A DNA stretch of 64,000 nt from an uncultured Lachnospiraceae bacterium (GCA_905201915.1 CAJKQE010000001.1:43358-107357), one strand, 5' to 3'. Shown: positions 1-8,830, counted from the first letter of the stretch. The notes: generated by a model from the sequence alone, not told the origin. Made by a program: numbers and translations.

Positions 1-2
1 AA

Positions 3-545
3 AATAATAAGAGAATTGAGAATTCGAAAATAAGTTGTGTCTTTGGTGGGAATTTGTTTTATGATTTAAGAAATCCAACACCATTGTTAGATATGTTAGA
101 AAAGCAAAATAAAGAAATTATTTTTGATATTTATGGATGTGCAGATTCTAGATTGTGGAAAGAATGGGAAAATCGATATAAAAATATAAAAATTGTTGAT
201 CATGGGTGGGTATCACAGGATATATTAAATGATGCTATAGAAAAGACTGATATTTTAATTAATATAGGTAATGCAGAGGAACATTTAATACCAAGTAAAT
301 TATTTAAGTATATGTCTGTAAAAAAACCTATATTACATCAAAAAGTTGCAATTAATGATCCATGTGTACCATATTTGGAAAAATATAATGGTGCATTCAT
401 TTTCGATACAACTATAAAGGTAGATGAAGAGAAATTTGATTTAGATATTTTTTTAAAAAAAGATATTAATACTAAGAGTATTTCACAGTTGTTTCCACGT
501 TGTACACCTCAATATACTGCAAGTATTATTAATGAAAGTGTATAA
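3..545 (+). CDS. Glycosyltransferase, C-terminal part (5' end outside window)
   Basis: The reading frame is open to the left edge. A TTG at 54 could be called as a start, but codons from position 3 onward read through without a stop, so this is the tail of a longer gene. The visible 180 residues resemble the second Rossmann half of a GT-B (GT4-like) glycosyltransferase: a strand with IFDIYG, a helix, then VDHGWVSQDIL and a stretch around IPSKLFKYMSVKKPI, which is the usual nucleotide-sugar contact region. It ends 68 bases before the UDP-L-FucNAc genes, so it likely adds one sugar to the same surface polymer. The acceptor and donor cannot be told from this fragment. Confidence 0.7.
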   Translation, partial: NNKRIENSKISCVFGGNLFYDLRNPTPLLDMLEKQNKEIIFDIYGCADSRLWKEWENRYKNIKIVDHGWVSQDILNDAIEKTDILINIGNAEEHLIPSKLFKYMSVKKPILHQKVAINDPCVPYLEKYNGAFIFDTTIKVDEEKFDLDIFLKKDINTKSISQLFPRCTPQYTASIINESV

Positions 546-613
546 TAAAGATTATTTTGCGGATTTTTTATTATTTTATAAACTATTAGATTAATAAGAA
601 AGAGGAAAAAAGG

Positions 614-1648
614 ATGAGTTTATTTAAAGACAAGACATTATTAATTACAGGTGGTACAGGTTCATTTGGAAATGCGGTTTTGAACCGATTTTTAAAGACT
701 GATATTGGAGAAATTCGTATTTTCTCCCGTGATGAGAAGAAACAGGATGATATGAGACATGAATTTCAGGTGAAAATGCCAGATGTGGCAGACAAAATTA
801 AGTTTTATATTGGTGATGTAAGAGATCTTCAATCTTGCAAAAGTGCAATGCATGGTGTTGATTATATTTTCCATGCAGCAGCATTAAAGCAGGTTCCATC
901 ATGTGAGTTCTTTCCTATGGAAGCAGTAAAAACAAATGTTATTGGTACAGATAATGTTCTTACTGCAGCAATTGAAGAAGGAGTAGAAGCAGTTATTTGT
1001 CTTTCTACAGATAAAGCTGCTTATCCAATTAATGCTATGGGTAAGACAAAAGCTCTTGAAGAGTCTGTGGCTATTGCAAAGAGTCGTTATAGTGGAAAAA
1101 CAAAAATTTGCTGTACTCGTTATGGTAATGTTATGTGTTCCCGTGGATCTGTTATTCCACTTTGGATTGATCAGATTAAAGCAGGAAGTCCGATTACTGT
1201 TACAGAACCATCCATGACACGTTTTATTATGTCTCTTGATGAGGCGGTAGACCTTGTACTATTTGCTTTTGAAAATGGAGAAAATGGAGATCTTTTAATT
1301 ATGAAAGCTCCTGCATGCACAATTCAGACACAAGCAGAAGCAGTATGTGAGTTATTTGGAGGAAAGAAAGAAGATATCAAAGTAATTGGAATTCGTCATG
1401 GTGAAAAGATGTATGAAACACTTCTTACAAATGAAGAATGTGCAAAAGCTATAGATATGGGAAATTTCTATCGTGTACCAGCAGATAATCGTGGACTGAA
1501 TTATGATAAGTATTTTAAAGATGGAGATGCAGAAAGAAATACTTTAACAGAATTTAATAGTAACAATACTAAGATGTTGACTCTTGAAGAGACGAAAGAA
1601 ACAATTTCAAAATTGGCTTATATTCAGGAAAGACTGGCAGAGGAGTAA
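614..1648 (+). CDS. fnlA: UDP-GlcNAc 4,6-dehydratase / 5-epimerase (FnlA/WbjB/CapE family)
   Basis: A short-chain dehydrogenase of 344 residues. The N-terminus has the NAD-binding motif TGGTGSFGNAV, and later residues include the catalytic Ser/Thr region LSTDKAAYPINAMGKTK, where the usual SDR tyrosine pattern is modified as in inverting dehydratases (Met instead of Tyr in M-x-x-x-K). It carries a long polysaccharide-biosynthesis domain through to the end. The next two genes encode the matching WbjD and WbjC enzymes. By family knowledge the three convert UDP-GlcNAc into UDP-N-acetyl-L-fucosamine in the cytoplasm. A purine-rich AGAGGAAAAAAGG precedes the ATG. The assignment rests on the three-gene order as well as on similarity. 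Confidence 0.85.
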   Translation: MSLFKDKTLLITGGTGSFGNAVLNRFLKTDIGEIRIFSRDEKKQDDMRHEFQVKMPDVADKIKFYIGDVRDLQSCKSAMHGVDYIFHAAALKQVPSCEFFPMEAVKTNVIGTDNVLTAAIEEGVEAVICLSTDKAAYPINAMGKTKALEESVAIAKSRYSGKTKICCTRYGNVMCSRGSVIPLWIDQIKAGSPITVTEPSMTRFIMSLDEAVDLVLFAFENGENGDLLIMKAPACTIQTQAEAVCELFGGKKEDIKVIGIRHGEKMYETLLTNEECAKAIDMGNFYRVPADNRGLNYDKYFKDGDAERNTLTEFNSNNTKMLTLEETKETISKLAYIQERLAEE

Positions 1649-1652
1649 GAAT

Positions 1653-2843
1653 ATGAATCATAATTTTAAATGGAAAAATAACGGACGTACAAAGATAATG
1701 ATTGGATGTGGTACTCGTCCGGAAATCATTCGATTAGCGGCTGTTATTAGAAGATGTCGTGAGTATTTTGATACATGTGTTGTTTATTACAATCAGAACT
1801 GGGACAAGAATCTTTCCACAGTATTCTGGGAAGATTTTGAATTAAAGAACAACGAAGGCGAGTTTGGTCCAGATATTCTTGTACCTGTTGTAGGAGAAAA
1901 TCTTGGTGTAACTTGCGGAAACATTCTTGGTAGAAGTTATGAACTTTTAAGTGAATTACAGCCAGATGGATACCTTGTATTAGGTGATACAAACAGTTGT
2001 CTTTCAGCAATCTCTGCAAAGCGATTACATATTCCGTTATTCCACATGGAAGCTGGAAATAGATGTAAAGATGAATGTCTTCCAGAGGAAACAAATAGAA
2101 GAATCGTAGACGTAATTTCAGATGTAAATTTATGCTATTCAGAATTTGCACGTAAATATCTTGCAGATACAGGACTTCCAAAAGAGAGAACCTATATGAC
2201 AGGTTCTCCAATGGCAGAGGTACTTCGTGGAAATCTTGAGAAGATTCAAGCATCTGATGTATTACAGCGTATGGGATTGGAAAAAGATAAATATATTTTA
2301 TTATCTGCTCACCGTGAAGAAAACATTGATACAGAGAAAAACTTTACCAGTCTTTTCACAGCAATTAATGCGTTAGCAGAAAAGTATGATATGCCAATTC
2401 TTTACTCTTGTCATCCAAGAAGTAAACAGAGATTAGAAAAGAGTGGATTCAAACTTGATCCAAGAGTACGAGTAAATGAACCACTTGGCTTCAATGACTA
2501 TAACTGTTTACAGATGAACGCATTAGCAATTGTAAGTGATAGTGGAACACTTCCAGAGGAAAGTAGCTTCTATTTGTCTATTGGACATCCAATTGCAGCT
2601 GTATGTATTCGTACATCTACGGAACGTCCGGAAGCATTAGAAGCAGGAGATTTTATTCTTGCAGGTATTACAACAAAGGAACTTTTAAATGCCACAGATA
2701 TGGCTATTGAAATGAAACAACAAGGTGTTCTTGGTAAACCATGTCCTGATTATGTAGATGAAACAGTTTCTATGAAAGTAGTAAGAATTATTCAGGGGTA
2801 TGTAAATGTAGTCAATAAGATGGTCTGGAGAAAAGAACAGTAA
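1653..2843 (+). CDS. fnlC: UDP-N-acetylglucosamine 2-epimerase, non-hydrolysing (FnlC/WbjD/CapG family)
   Basis: A 396-residue epimerase. The frame is open upstream to 1584, but AGGAG at 1641-1645 lies 7 bases before the ATG at 1653 and decides the start. Visible family motifs are GTRPEI near the N-terminus, GDTNSCLSA, HMEAGNRC, LLSAHREENID and the C-terminal SDSGTLPEESSF loop that binds the UDP-sugar. In the L-FucNAc pathway it performs the final C2 epimerisation to UDP-L-FucNAc. It starts 4 bases after fnlA stops, so the two are co-transcribed and probably translationally coupled. Confidence 0.88.
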   Translation: MNHNFKWKNNGRTKIMIGCGTRPEIIRLAAVIRRCREYFDTCVVYYNQNWDKNLSTVFWEDFELKNNEGEFGPDILVPVVGENLGVTCGNILGRSYELLSELQPDGYLVLGDTNSCLSAISAKRLHIPLFHMEAGNRCKDECLPEETNRRIVDVISDVNLCYSEFARKYLADTGLPKERTYMTGSPMAEVLRGNLEKIQASDVLQRMGLEKDKYILLSAHREENIDTEKNFTSLFTAINALAEKYDMPILYSCHPRSKQRLEKSGFKLDPRVRVNEPLGFNDYNCLQMNALAIVSDSGTLPEESSFYLSIGHPIAAVCIRTSTERPEALEAGDFILAGITTKELLNATDMAIEMKQQGVLGKPCPDYVDETVSMKVVRIIQGYVNVVNKMVWRKEQ

Positions 2844-2864
2844 AAAACAAGTGGAGGAACTGAG

Positions 2865-4067
2865 ATGAAAATTTTAGTTACTGGAGCAAAGGGGATGGTA
2901 GGAACAGCCCTTTGCAATAATTTGAAAAACATCAGAGATGGAAAGAATAAAACAAGACCAGGGATTACTGTAGATGAAATTTATGAATATGACATTAACA
3001 GTACAGAAGCAGAATTAGACGAATATTGCTCAAAAGCAGATTTTGTATTCAACCTTGCAGGGGTAAACCGTCCGGAAAATCCAGAAGACTTTATGAATGG
3101 TAATTTTGGATTCGCTTCACAGATTCTTGATACATTGAAGAAGCACAATAATAAAGCCGGAATTATGCTTTCTTCTTCTGTTCAGGCAACATTGGCAGGA
3201 AGATTTGGGAATTCTGAGTACGGAAGAAGTAAAAAAGCAGGAGAAGAACTCTTTTTCCAGTATGGAGAAGAAACAGATGCACCTGTATATGTATACCGAT
3301 TTGTAAACCTTATGGGGCATTCCAGACCGAAATATAATTCTGCAATTTCTACATTCTGTTGGGCAGTTGCTAATGATGAAGAGTTTACAGTAAACGATAG
3401 AAGCACAGAATTGGAAGTTCTTTATATTGATGACCTTATAGAAGGAATGTTTGATTTATTGGAAGGAAAAGAGCAGCACTGTGAATTCGATGGTGTAGAA
3501 ACAGTGCTGAAAGAAGATGGAAGATATTGTTGTGTTCCTGTTACACACAAGGTTACACTAGGTGAAATTGTTGATTTGTTGGAACAGTTTAAAAACCAGC
3601 CAATGGACTTAATGATGCCAAAATGTCCGGATGGTTCCTTTGCAAAGAAGTTATTTAGTCTCTATTTAACATATCTTCCAATTGAGAAGTTTAAATATGC
3701 TATGAAGATGAATTGCGATAACCGTGGTTCATTTACAGAGTTAGTACATACGGCTGACTGTGGACAGATAAGCATTAATATTAGTAAACCTGGTATTACA
3801 AAAGGAGAACACTGGCATAACAGTAAGTGGGAACAGTTTATCGTTGTCCATGGTCATGGATTGATTCAGGAAAGAAATATTAATACGGGAGAAATGGTGG
3901 AATTCGAAGTAAGTGGAGATAAAATTGAAGCAATCTACATGATTCCCGGCTGGACACATAACATTATTAACCTTTCCGATACAGAAGACCTTGTTACGGT
4001 TATGACTTGCAATGAGATTTTTGACCCAAATCATCCAGATACATTTTTTGAGAAGGTGAAAGAATGA
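2865..4067 (+). CDS. fnlB: UDP-2-acetamido-2,6-dideoxy-hexulose reductase, SDR plus cupin (FnlB/WbjC/CapF family)
   Basis: This 400-residue protein has the two-domain layout of CapF. Residues 1 to about 250 are an NAD(P)-dependent SDR (VTGAKGMVGTAL at the start, YGRSKKAGE as the catalytic Tyr-Lys pair). Residues about 285 to 395 form a cupin (TKGEHWHNSKWEQFIVV, with later PGWTHNIINL). In known CapF the cupin epimerises C3 and the SDR reduces C4. GGAGGAACTGAG sits just before the ATG. The stop overlaps the next ATG by 4 bases (ATGA), so it is part of the same operon. Confidence 0.85.
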   Translation: MKILVTGAKGMVGTALCNNLKNIRDGKNKTRPGITVDEIYEYDINSTEAELDEYCSKADFVFNLAGVNRPENPEDFMNGNFGFASQILDTLKKHNNKAGIMLSSSVQATLAGRFGNSEYGRSKKAGEELFFQYGEETDAPVYVYRFVNLMGHSRPKYNSAISTFCWAVANDEEFTVNDRSTELEVLYIDDLIEGMFDLLEGKEQHCEFDGVETVLKEDGRYCCVPVTHKVTLGEIVDLLEQFKNQPMDLMMPKCPDGSFAKKLFSLYLTYLPIEKFKYAMKMNCDNRGSFTELVHTADCGQISINISKPGITKGEHWHNSKWEQFIVVHGHGLIQERNINTGEMVEFEVSGDKIEAIYMIPGWTHNIINLSDTEDLVTVMTCNEIFDPNHPDTFFEKVKE

Positions 4068-4573
4068 GATTGATTATTCTAGGTGCCGGAGGCCATGGCA
4101 AGGTAGTGGCGGATCTTGCAGAACAAACAGGAAAATATGATGCTGTTTATTTTTTAGATGATGCCTCTAATGACTCTCGTGTAATTGGAATATGTAATGA
4201 TTTTGAAAAATTCAATACACCGGATACAGAGATGTATCCGGCGTTTGGCAATAACACAGCCAGAATAGAGTGGGAAGATAAAATAAAAGGAGCAGGGATT
4301 AAGCTGGCAAAGATTATTCATCCATTGGCTTATGTAAGTCCTAGAGCCCAAATTGCTGATGGTTGTGTAATTATGCCATACGCAGTTGTGAATACAGGTA
4401 CAGTGCTGAATAAAGCCTGCATTGTGAATGTGGGTGCACTTATAGATCATGATTGTATTTTAGAAGAAGGATGCCATATTGCGCCTGGTGGTATTGTCAA
4501 AGGTGAAAATCATCTTCAAAAAGGAACAAAAGTAGATTCAGGTGAAGTGGTGCCGTTACAGTTTTATCGTTAG
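4064..4573 (+). CDS. Short sugar O/N-acyltransferase, PglD/NeuD-like
   Basis: A 169-residue protein starting with the PglD/NeuD Rossmann motif ILGAGGHGKVVADLAE, followed by hexapeptide repeats of a left-handed beta helix (VSPRAQIADGCVIMPYAVVN, then HDCILEEGCHIAPGG). Family members usually run to about 200 to 215 residues. Here the last coils are missing and the protein ends with a KVDSGEVVPLQFYR tail. The N-terminal domain of the gene at 43930 ends its helix at the same point, so this may be a conserved short form and not a truncation. It would acetylate a sugar of the nearby polysaccharide pathway; the exact substrate is unknown. Confidence 0.75.
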   Translation: MRLIILGAGGHGKVVADLAEQTGKYDAVYFLDDASNDSRVIGICNDFEKFNTPDTEMYPAFGNNTARIEWEDKIKGAGIKLAKIIHPLAYVSPRAQIADGCVIMPYAVVNTGTVLNKACIVNVGALIDHDCILEEGCHIAPGGIVKGENHLQKGTKVDSGEVVPLQFYR

Positions 4574-4651
4574 TTTAGATAATTTGAAAAGAAAGTATAT
4601 AGATAAAGATTTTGAGTTACGTTTTATAGAGAATAATGAGGTGGATGAAGG

Positions 4652-6022
4652 ATGAGCAAAAAGTGGAAAATTCCATTTTCTATTTTAAAATTTGTTAATA
4701 TTATATTACTATTTTTGCCATTTGCAGTTTGTTGGTATGAATATTATGAACCCAAAACATTGACTGCAAATTCAAAGCAAGTATCAGCAATATTGTTTTT
4801 TTTACTGATAGTTATCAGCTATGTGATTTGTTTTAAGCTGGATGCTTTTCGGATTTCCGTTTTGCAGATTCGTGATATTTTTTTCAGTCAGGTTCTTGCA
4901 ATCGGTTTTACAGATGTAATTGCATATATATTGATTTGGATGTTATCAATTCATATGCCAAAGATTTTACCGGGATTTTTGTGCTTTGTTTCTCAGTGTA
5001 TTGTTGCTCTAATATGGAGCTTTGCAGTCCATCGATATTACTTCTGGACACATGAACCATTACCATCTGTAGTAATATATGATGTTCGTCATGGAATGGA
5101 AGATTTGATTCAAGAATATGGACTTCAAAAAAGATTTAAAATCATAGGAACATATCCAGTGGAAGATGTCCTGGAGCATTTTGAATATCTAAAGGATGCA
5201 AAAGCAGCTTTTATTTGTGGTGTTCACAGCCATGACAGAAATATTATTTTAAAGCATTGTATTTATAATAAGATTAAAGTATTTCAGATTCCACGTGTCG
5301 GAGATGTAATGATGAGTGGGGCAGAAAAAATACATATGCTTCATCTGCCAATTTTAAAATCACAGTATCAGGATATGCCCATTGAGACGAGAGCTATAAA
5401 GAGATTGATAGATATTATAATTTCCGGTACAGCATTAGTTGTATTATCACCAATTATGCTCGTAGTTACACTTCTTGTAAAATCAGATGGTGGCCCTGCA
5501 TTTTATAAACAAAAGCGTTTGACACAGGGAAACAGAGTATTTGAAATTATTAAGTTCCGTAGTATGAGAGTGGATGCAGAGAAATTAAGTGGTCCAGTAT
5601 TGTCAGCGGGAGAAGATGATCCTCGTATTACGAAAGTGGGAAGATTTATCAGAGCATGTCGTCTTGATGAACTTCCACAGCTGATTAATATTTTAAAGGG
5701 TGATATGAGCATCGTAGGACCAAGACCAGAACGTCCGGAGATTGCAGCAGAAATTCAGAAAACGATGCCGGAGTTTCAGCTAAGAACTCAGGTGAAAGCA
5801 GGATTAACAGGCTATGCTCAGGTTTACGGTAAGTATAATACAACTTTTTATGATAAGCTTTTGATGGATTTAACGTATATTGCAAAACCAAGTATAGTAG
5901 AAGATTTGGCGATTATGCTGGCTACTGTTAAAATTCTCTTTAGTAAAGAAAGTACAGAAGGTGTTGGTAAAGAGCAGCCAATGATGATGTATGAAGAACA
6001 TAGAAAAGATAATAGTCGGTAA
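4652..6022 (+). CDS. Membrane sugar-phosphate transferase initiating polysaccharide synthesis (WbaP/WcaJ type)
   Basis: A 456-residue polyprenyl-phosphate hexose-1-phosphate transferase. The N-terminal 110 residues contain four hydrophobic segments. A soluble middle region follows, then another membrane segment near residue 255 (IDIIISGTALVVLSPIMLVV). The C-terminal bacterial sugar transferase domain has KSDGGPAFYKQKR, FEIIKFRSMR, RLDELPQLINILKGDMS and VGPRPERPE, which are the family signatures. It loads the first sugar phosphate on undecaprenyl phosphate. GAGGTGGATGAAGG precedes the ATG. As the last gene before a hairpin it probably closes the polysaccharide operon. Confidence 0.9.
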   Translation: MSKKWKIPFSILKFVNIILLFLPFAVCWYEYYEPKTLTANSKQVSAILFFLLIVISYVICFKLDAFRISVLQIRDIFFSQVLAIGFTDVIAYILIWMLSIHMPKILPGFLCFVSQCIVALIWSFAVHRYYFWTHEPLPSVVIYDVRHGMEDLIQEYGLQKRFKIIGTYPVEDVLEHFEYLKDAKAAFICGVHSHDRNIILKHCIYNKIKVFQIPRVGDVMMSGAEKIHMLHLPILKSQYQDMPIETRAIKRLIDIIISGTALVVLSPIMLVVTLLVKSDGGPAFYKQKRLTQGNRVFEIIKFRSMRVDAEKLSGPVLSAGEDDPRITKVGRFIRACRLDELPQLINILKGDMSIVGPRPERPEIAAEIQKTMPEFQLRTQVKAGLTGYAQVYGKYNTTFYDKLLMDLTYIAKPSIVEDLAIMLATVKILFSKESTEGVGKEQPMMMYEEHRKDNSR

Positions 6023-6084
6023 TTTTGTGCTTACGGTATTCCGGTGCCGGATTATGTAGATAGATTAAGTAGGGGAACAATAGT

Positions 6085-6106
6085 GGCGGCTGTAAAAGCA
6101 GCCGCC
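6085..6106 (+). terminator. Hairpin after the polysaccharide cluster
   Basis: A perfect 8-bp stem, GGCGGCTG (6085-6092) with CAGCCGCC (6099-6106) and a 6-base loop, is followed by TAAAATTATTATT. The T-run is broken, so termination strength is uncertain. It separates the plus-strand polysaccharide genes from the minus-strand operon that ends at 6178. Confidence 0.6.
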
Positions 6107-6177
6107 TAAAATTATTATTAAGAGGTAAACGCAAAATAGCGAGTACTTGTTCAAAATCATCCGATGTGAGATAATAG

Positions 6178-6581
6178 CTAACTCTTTTCCTCTGTTTTCT
6201 GGTCATTTATCATTGCTACAATATTCATTGCAGGTAATACAATTGGTGTCATTCCCGGTTGGGTAGTTATACTGGAAATATAACTTCTTATATATGGAAA
6301 CATAATAGCTATAGTGTTTTTTTCTAAGAGATCTTTGTTTTCCTGTTTTGTACTGAAGATTGATCTTCCTTTTACGTTTACATATATTGTTTCATTTACA
6401 TCAGATACTGTTGTTGATAAAAAGACTTCATATTGTTCTTGGTCAAGTTTAGTCAACTGATGTTCGAATTGGACACCTAGCTCTAAGTCTTCTAGTGCAA
6501 CACTTTTTTTCTAAAAGTGCTTTCTATAATTTCAATTTTCTCCAAAACTAAAGAACTTTCATATTTAGATTTAACTTTCAT
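6178..6581 (-). pseudogene. SecB-like chaperone of a TAC module, frameshifted
   Basis: The ATG at 6581 (AGGAGAAAAGT in front) opens a frame reading MKVKSKYESSLVLEKIEI that stops soon after a run of seven A (minus strand; T-run at 6514-6520). One extra A would join it to the frame that runs on as SVALEDLELGVQFEHQ and ends with TTQPGMTPIVLPAMNIV, a typical SecB-family closing segment. The repaired protein is 134 residues. It lies 9 bases after the 79-residue gene. TAC-system chaperones of this family stabilise the antitoxin. The one-base loss could be a real inactivation, slippage-controlled expression, or a sequencing error in the homopolymer. Confidence 0.8.
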
Positions 6582-6590
6582 ACTTTTCTC

Positions 6591-6830
6591 CTAACATGCA
6601 ACAGCAAGACTTTCTTGGAAATAATATGCTGAAGAAATTGTGTCTGCATCAAGTTTAGCACTTGAATAATCGAAATATGCCTGACATGGTGCGAAAACAT
6701 GATTTACATCTTCCAGTGTAATAGCATGCATACTATTACCATTTTTAATCATAGGTTTATTTACGGTTTTACTTAATTCAACGTCGTATTTCTCACATAG
6801 GGAAAAAAATAAATCTTTGTTAAACATCAT
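6591..6830 (-). CDS. Putative antitoxin of the TAC-like operon (79 aa)
   Basis: A small intact gene of 79 residues between the broken toxin and the broken SecB-like gene. Its ATG overlaps the toxin stop by 4 bases (ATGA), and GAAGAGG precedes it, so translation would be coupled to the toxin. I do not recognise a Pfam family. The protein is acidic to neutral, with NGNSMHAITLEDVNHVF in the middle and a C-terminal stretch with several aromatic residues (FDYSSAK, SSAYYFQ). In CmdTAC-type operons the middle gene is the antitoxin, and its C-terminus is the chaperone-addiction region. That role is inferred here from position and size only. Confidence 0.6.
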   Translation of the reverse strand: MMFNKDLFFSLCEKYDVELSKTVNKPMIKNGNSMHAITLEDVNHVFAPCQAYFDYSSAKLDADTISSAYYFQESLAVAC

Positions 6831-7414
6831 ATCACCTCTTCTTTCTCATTATATACCAATTTTGTTGATTTAATGCAATTTTTTTGTGAAACACAAATTT
6901 GTCTTTCGTTAAATTGTATTCCAATAATATTCATTATTTTCTTTTGTGGTTTTTTGTCTCTAGAATTACGTTTTGTTGTGTATCCTGCAATATCTTTTCT
7001 AAAAGTCCCAATAATAACCGATATTCCCTTTGTTTATTTATAATAGTCAAAACATACGGCTCGAAAAATTTTTTCTTCAAATATAGGCATTTTTTCTGGA
7101 CATTCTTTTTGTATATCTTCAAGTAAGTGTAGGATTTCTGTCATGAATGCGTCTAATTGATGATTATCATCCAGATTTAGTACAACGTCATCTGTTGCCT
7201 CGATAAGTGATTCAAAAACAATACTGCCACAATTATTATTTTGGGAAGATATTGTTTTTGCCCACCATAGGGATTTTTCTTAATCATCAAAAAAGTATAT
7301 GCCTTGTCCGAGCCAGTGATCATCTCGATATTTAGATTTATCAGGGTCAAAACCTTCAGTTTCGATACTATATTGGTACTTTGAGCAAATACCATGATAT
7401 CCTAACTCTTTCAT
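6827..7414 (-). pseudogene. ADP-ribosyltransferase-like toxin with two in-frame stop codons
   Basis: Read from the ATG at 7414, one frame stays intact for 195 codons down to the TGA at 6829-6827, apart from two TAA codons, at 7282-7280 (codon 45) and 7036-7034 (codon 127). The sequence around them keeps PARP/ART-fold features: GYHG near the N-terminus, GFDPDKSKYRDDHWLGQG, then GIYFF before the first stop and EKSLWWAKT after it, where a functional protein would read straight on. The usual HGT triad start reads HGI here. By position it is the toxin of a CmdTAC-like operon. As read it cannot make full-length protein, so the cell would survive without working antitoxin control. Confidence 0.75.
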
Positions 7415-7486
7415 TTTTTGCTCTTTCTTGATAATAATTTTTTATAATTCCTTTATTAATCAGGAGTTCAGCTTTTGTATGTAAAA

Positions 7487-7515
7487 ATTTTATCATAGAT
7501 GTATTAAAAATACAA
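7487..7515 (-). promoter_or_regulatory. Promoter of the TAC-like operon
   Basis: On the minus strand, TTGTAT (plus 7510-7515) is separated by 17 bases from TAAAAT (plus 7487-7492). It lies about 70 bases before the toxin ATG at 7414 and faces the operon. Confidence 0.45.
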
Positions 7516-7569
7516 CGACCATTCTTATGCTACATTTAGATAATATATGATAATTAAGAATATTTTTAT

Positions 7570-7599
7570 TTGTATCTTACCTCCGCCATCTGGTACAAT
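7570..7599 (+). promoter_or_regulatory. Promoter of Rpn copy 1
   Basis: TTGTAT (7570-7575) and TACAAT (7594-7599) with an 18-base spacer and a TGG extended -10. The same promoter is conserved before copy 2. Confidence 0.5.
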
Positions 7600-7709
7600 A
7601 AAACTGTGATAAATGAACAGACAGGAGTGGTCAAATAGCAGGAAGAAATGCCCAAAAGGCAGACGTAATCTTAAAAGACTTCTGGCGCCAGAATGAACGC
7701 TTCGCAGAT

Positions 7710-8603
7710 TTGTTCAATGCAGTCATATTTCGTGGAAAGCAGATAATCAAGCCAGAGGATTTGACAGAACGGGATACGGATATGTCAGGAATTATCCAAT
7801 TCAAGGACTATCAGAAAACTTTGGAACGTACCCGTGATGTAGTGAAGAAAATGGCTTATGGAGTGGAATTTGCAGTTCTGGGAATTGAGTCTCAGCAGAA
7901 AATCCACTATGCAATGCCGCTGCGTACCATGTTATATGACAGTTTGGGCTATCTGAAGGAGTATCAGGAAATCACAAGAATCCGCAAAGCGGAGAGAGGA
8001 AAGATGACGGAGGACGAATTCCTTTCTAAAATGCGAAAAGAAGATCGTCTTCATCCAATCATCTCAATTGTACTATATTATTCTGAAAAAAGCTGGGATG
8101 GGCCTACGTGCCTGAAAGATATGATTGTAGAAATGCCAGAAGAAATGGAGCGGATTTTTTCAGATTATAAGATGAATCTCGTTCAGATACGAGAGAGCGA
8201 GCAATATACGTTTCATAATGAAGAGGTGCGGGCAGTGTTTGAAATTTCCCGTGAAATCTTTAATGGAAACTTGGATAAAATCAATGAGAGATACAGAAAC
8301 CGGGATTTAACACCAGAGCTGATAACGGTAATCGGAAAGATTACAGATTCAGCAGAGCTTGTAAGGCAGGGAAAGATTGAGGAGGTGGCAAATATGTGTA
8401 CTGCTCTTGAAAAATGGGAAAAAGAAAACATAGAGCGAGGAACTAAACGTGGCATAGAGATTGGTACAAACAAGGGAATTGCCAAAATGGTGCTCACACT
8501 GCTGAACAAAGGCAAGACAGTGGAAGAGACAGCTGATTGGCTGGATTTGACAGAGGAGTACGTTCGTAAGGTACAAGAAGAATCCCAAGATGAAGTTAAA
8601 TAA
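7710..8603 (+). CDS. Rpn-family nuclease/transposase-like protein, copy 1, normal start lost
   Basis: Nearly identical to the gene at 8896, a PD-(D/E)XK Rpn-family (recombination-promoting nuclease) protein with the family core VEFAVLGIESQQKIHYAMP and LRTMLYDSLGYLKEY. In copy 2 translation starts at ATG; the same position here (7635-7637) is ATA, behind the same GGAGTGG ribosome site. Unless ATA is used, the first standard start codon in frame is TTG at 7710, which removes 25 N-terminal residues that belong to the nuclease fold. It is likely inactive or weakly expressed. It also lacks one 8-residue repeat present in copy 2 near the C-terminus. Confidence 0.75.
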   Translation: MFNAVIFRGKQIIKPEDLTERDTDMSGIIQFKDYQKTLERTRDVVKKMAYGVEFAVLGIESQQKIHYAMPLRTMLYDSLGYLKEYQEITRIRKAERGKMTEDEFLSKMRKEDRLHPIISIVLYYSEKSWDGPTCLKDMIVEMPEEMERIFSDYKMNLVQIRESEQYTFHNEEVRAVFEISREIFNGNLDKINERYRNRDLTPELITVIGKITDSAELVRQGKIEEVANMCTALEKWEKENIERGTKRGIEIGTNKGIAKMVLTLLNKGKTVEETADWLDLTEEYVRKVQEESQDEVK

Positions 8604-8830
8604 TTTTTATAATCATGAAGGCTGCTGCAAGTTTATGTAGTAGCCTTCAATGTCAAATGGCGAGTAGTTTACAGATTTACTAATGCTTTAACTTGTATGT
8701 TGTAAGACCGAAGATGGGTTTATTAAGTGGGATAACGGACGGGCTTGTTTTGTAGATTGTCCAATTGGAAATTTTGCTTTTCAAATATTTCCATATTTTT
8801 TCAAGTAATTACTTTTAAGAATATTTTTAT

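Larger units (their letters stand above)
7554..8649 (+). repeat. Rpn unit, direct repeat copy 1
   Basis: This stretch is almost identical to 8815-9933 at an offset of 1261 bases. It includes the promoter, the whole gene and the downstream hairpin. Differences are a handful of substitutions, one lost start codon and a 24-base length change near the 3' end of the gene. It represents a recent tandem duplication. Confidence 0.85.

Noticed and set aside
6899..7126. Small plus-strand frame in the TAC-like region
   Set aside because: It is antisense to the repaired toxin frame and has no ribosome site.
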